This document shows, in pieces, positions 34,435-35,633 of a stretch of DNA of 35,633 nt. Source of the stretch: Legionella genomosp. 1 (GTDB lineage Bacteria > Pseudomonadota > Gammaproteobacteria > Legionellales > Legionellaceae); contig CAMCUM010000023.1 of NCBI GenBank assembly GCA_945878975.1, positions 1 to 35,633 of the forward strand. Direction: 5' to 3'. The notes beneath the pieces are model-generated. The model did no database searches, was not told where the DNA came from, and saw only the letters and a list, made by a program, of their open reading frames with translations. The position numbers and the translations under genes were made by a program. Numbering within the stretch: position 1 is the first letter of the stretch; each line of letters begins with the position of its first letter.

Positions 34435-35260
34435 AGTCATGCTCCTCGTTTAACTCAAGTGGTTGGGGGAGATCCGGGTTTCCATTGAGCAGCCCTTGCT
34501 CTAATTCTCTAAAATTCCACAAGTCTTGGTCCATGAGTTGGCTGGGTTTGATGCTTTGCAACGCATGTAAAATATTACTCGGAACTTTGGGGTTTTCTAG
34601 TGCCAATTGATCAATCAGTTGGCCGATACGTTTGCGTGCTAAATTATCCTGAGATCCACACAAAGTGCAAGGAATAATAGGGTATTTTTGTTCCATTGCA
34701 TAGGTGATGATATCGCGCTCCTGCACGTAACACATGGGACGAATCACAATGTGTTTTTTGTTGTCACTTAAAAGCTTAGGAGGCATGGAGCGAACATCGC
34801 CATTATAGAGAATAGACATCATCAATGTTCGAATCATATCATCGCGATGGTGACCCAATGCAATTTTGGTGTATCCATGCTCTTCTGCATAGCGATAAAT
34901 AATGCCACGCCGTAGGCGCGAACATAATGAACAATAAGTGTTTCCCTCAGGAATTTTTTCTTTCACAATGCTGTAAGTATCGCGCGTCAGTACTTCATAA
35001 GGAATCTGTCGATCTTTCAACCATTGGTGGAGCGCTTTATCGTCCCAGCCGGGTTGCGATTGGTCAAGTGTGAACGCAAACAAGCTAAATTTTTGATGAG
35101 AGCGTCGACGTAAGAGCTCTAAGATACTGAGCAAAGTAAACGAATCTTTCCCTCCAGATAAACAGACCATCACGCGGTCGCCTGCCTGAATCATATTAAA
35201 ATCTGCAATGCCCTTGCCAATATAATGCAACAACTTTTTTTCAACAACAGAAGATATCAT
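34400..35260 (-). CDS. ttcA: tRNA 2-thiocytidine synthetase TtcA
   Basis: TtcA thiolates cytidine 32 in certain tRNAs using an iron-sulfur cluster and ATP. The 286 residues have the PP-loop SGGKDS (35-40), and the cluster cysteine pairs Cys110/Cys113 in [12 protein letters not shown] and Cys198/Cys201 in [19 protein letters not shown] and [12 protein letters not shown] are also typical of the family. The gene reads into the start of the SulP-CA gene, so the two are probably co-transcribed with ttcA first. No clear ribosome binding site precedes ATG 35260. C-terminus ends ESRTDDCTT. Confidence 0.94.
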   Translation of the reverse strand: MISSVVEKKLLHYIGKGIADFNMIQAGDRVMVCLSGGKDSFTLLSILELLRRRSHQKFSLFAFTLDQSQPGWDDKALHQWLKDRQIPYEVLTRDTYSIVKEKIPEGNTYCSLCSRLRRGIIYRYAEEHGYTKIALGHHRDDMIRTLMMSILYNGDVRSMPPKLLSDNKKHIVIRPMCYVQERDIITYAMEQKYPIIPCTLCGSQDNLARKRIGQLIDQLALENPKVPSNILHALQSIKPSQLMDQDLWNFRELEQGLLNGNPDLPQPLELNEEHDYVESRTDDCTT

Positions 35261-35363
35261 GCTTAAATATTAGCCATAGAATGAATTATTGTCGTCATTC
35301 TACCACAACTGGCTAATCTTTAAAATTTGATTTGATATTACGAGGTGATTTCTGGCACGATCC

Positions 35364-35495
35364 TTATTTTCGACGTAAGAATGATCGAACTTCTGCTGCT
35401 TGTAGACGCTCAGCAAAAGATTCATCACTTTCACCTTTTTTGGCTTCAGCTTTGGCTAGATTCTTAATATCGCTGGGTTTGTTGAATAACTCACC
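35364..35495 (-). pseudogene. C-terminal remnant of an unrecognised gene, truncated near an insertion sequence
   Basis: A minus-strand frame of 43 codons reads GELFNKPSDIKNLAKAEAKK and ends AERLQAAEVRSFLRRK before TAA at 35364. There is no start codon, and a stop lies directly upstream at 35496-35498. The composition (Lys/Glu/Ala-rich helix with a basic end) looks like a real C-terminus. The upstream side abuts the left end of a transposase gene, so the insertion probably destroyed the gene. The family was not identified. Confidence 0.4.
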
Positions 35496-35536
35496 TTACG
35501 CACACCCCTTGTTTCGTAACTGAAATTAATTAAAAT

Positions 35537-35565
35537 TCTGCTCCTGCTTTTATGGAGGAGCAACG
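35537..35565 (+). promoter_or_regulatory. Hairpin covering the transposase ribosome binding site
   Basis: CTGCTCC and GGAGGAG, near TTCTGCTCCTGC and ATGGAGGAGCA, can form a stem whose right arm is the Shine-Dalgarno sequence just before ATG 35567. Insertion sequences often hide this site in read-through transcripts to limit transposase synthesis. Confidence 0.5.
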
Positions 35566-35566
35566 C

Positions 35567-35633
35567 ATGGATATGCTTGATATTTACACTGACTATTTGA
35601 TATGCCAAAACAAGCACGCGACTGCAACGGGTT
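35567..35633 (+). CDS. N-terminus of an insertion sequence transposase, cut by the window edge
   Basis: The frame reads MDMLDIYTDYLICQNKHATA then TG at the end of the window. The pattern LDIYTDYLIxQNKxATATG is one I associate with IS4/IS701-like DDE transposases in Legionella-group and other intracellular bacteria. GGAGGAG precedes the start. Only 22 residues are visible, so the family is provisional and the catalytic residues are outside. Confidence 0.55.
   Translation, partial: MDMLDIYTDYLICQNKHATATG

Overview
The window is chromosomal DNA from a moderately AT-rich gammaproteobacterium. The rodZ-hisS-yfgM-bamB-der run, the class I-type PHA synthases, MlaA and a lipoprotein-rich envelope set fit that class. 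A large membrane-anchored kinase-like protein, a DUF333-like secreted protein and abundant palindromic repeats make a Legionella/Coxiella-type (Legionellales) host the best guess. That placement is inference; no rRNA or tRNA gene is visible to confirm it.

Layout. The left edge is the 3' end of an IS3-family transposase with its terminal repeat (2-199). Then come a phasin-like gene and a PHA synthase (285-2465). A minus-strand tripartite RND efflux operon, outer membrane lipoprotein > membrane fusion protein > pump, fills 2716-8619. Plus-strand phaB-phaR-rdgB follows (8798-10579). The stretch 10652-13628 holds exported proteins: a small unknown, a duplicated DUF333-like protein and two tandem beta-barrel proteins. 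Next are nadD-like (13836), an aromatic amino acid permease (14684-15880), a tandem duplication around a palindrome (15954-16535), a fused pabA-pabB gene (16395-18527), a PI-kinase-like membrane protein (18626-20569), a second PHA synthase and mlaA. The conserved block rodZ-hisS-yfgM-bamB-der runs from 23896 to 29403, then a Phd/PIN toxin-antitoxin pair, proS, a SulP-carbonic anhydrase fusion and ttcA. The right edge has a gene remnant and the start of a second IS transposase.

How the genes work together. PhaB, two PhaC enzymes, a phasin and the regulator PhaR make up most of a polyhydroxybutyrate storage pathway; no phaA thiolase is in view. A TGC-N3-GCA site between the -10 element and the ribosome binding site of the phasin gene is a plausible PhaR target. 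BamB, MlaA, RodZ, YfgM and the RND system serve the envelope. PabAB feeds folate synthesis.

The most striking feature is the density of unrelated palindromic elements, about fifteen in 35 kb. Most sit in intergenic gaps, but one lies in frame inside the linker of PabAB and another supplies its stop codon; the latter was then tandemly duplicated together with the 3' end of the gene. The kinase-like protein at 18626-20569 is the best candidate for an undescribed function.
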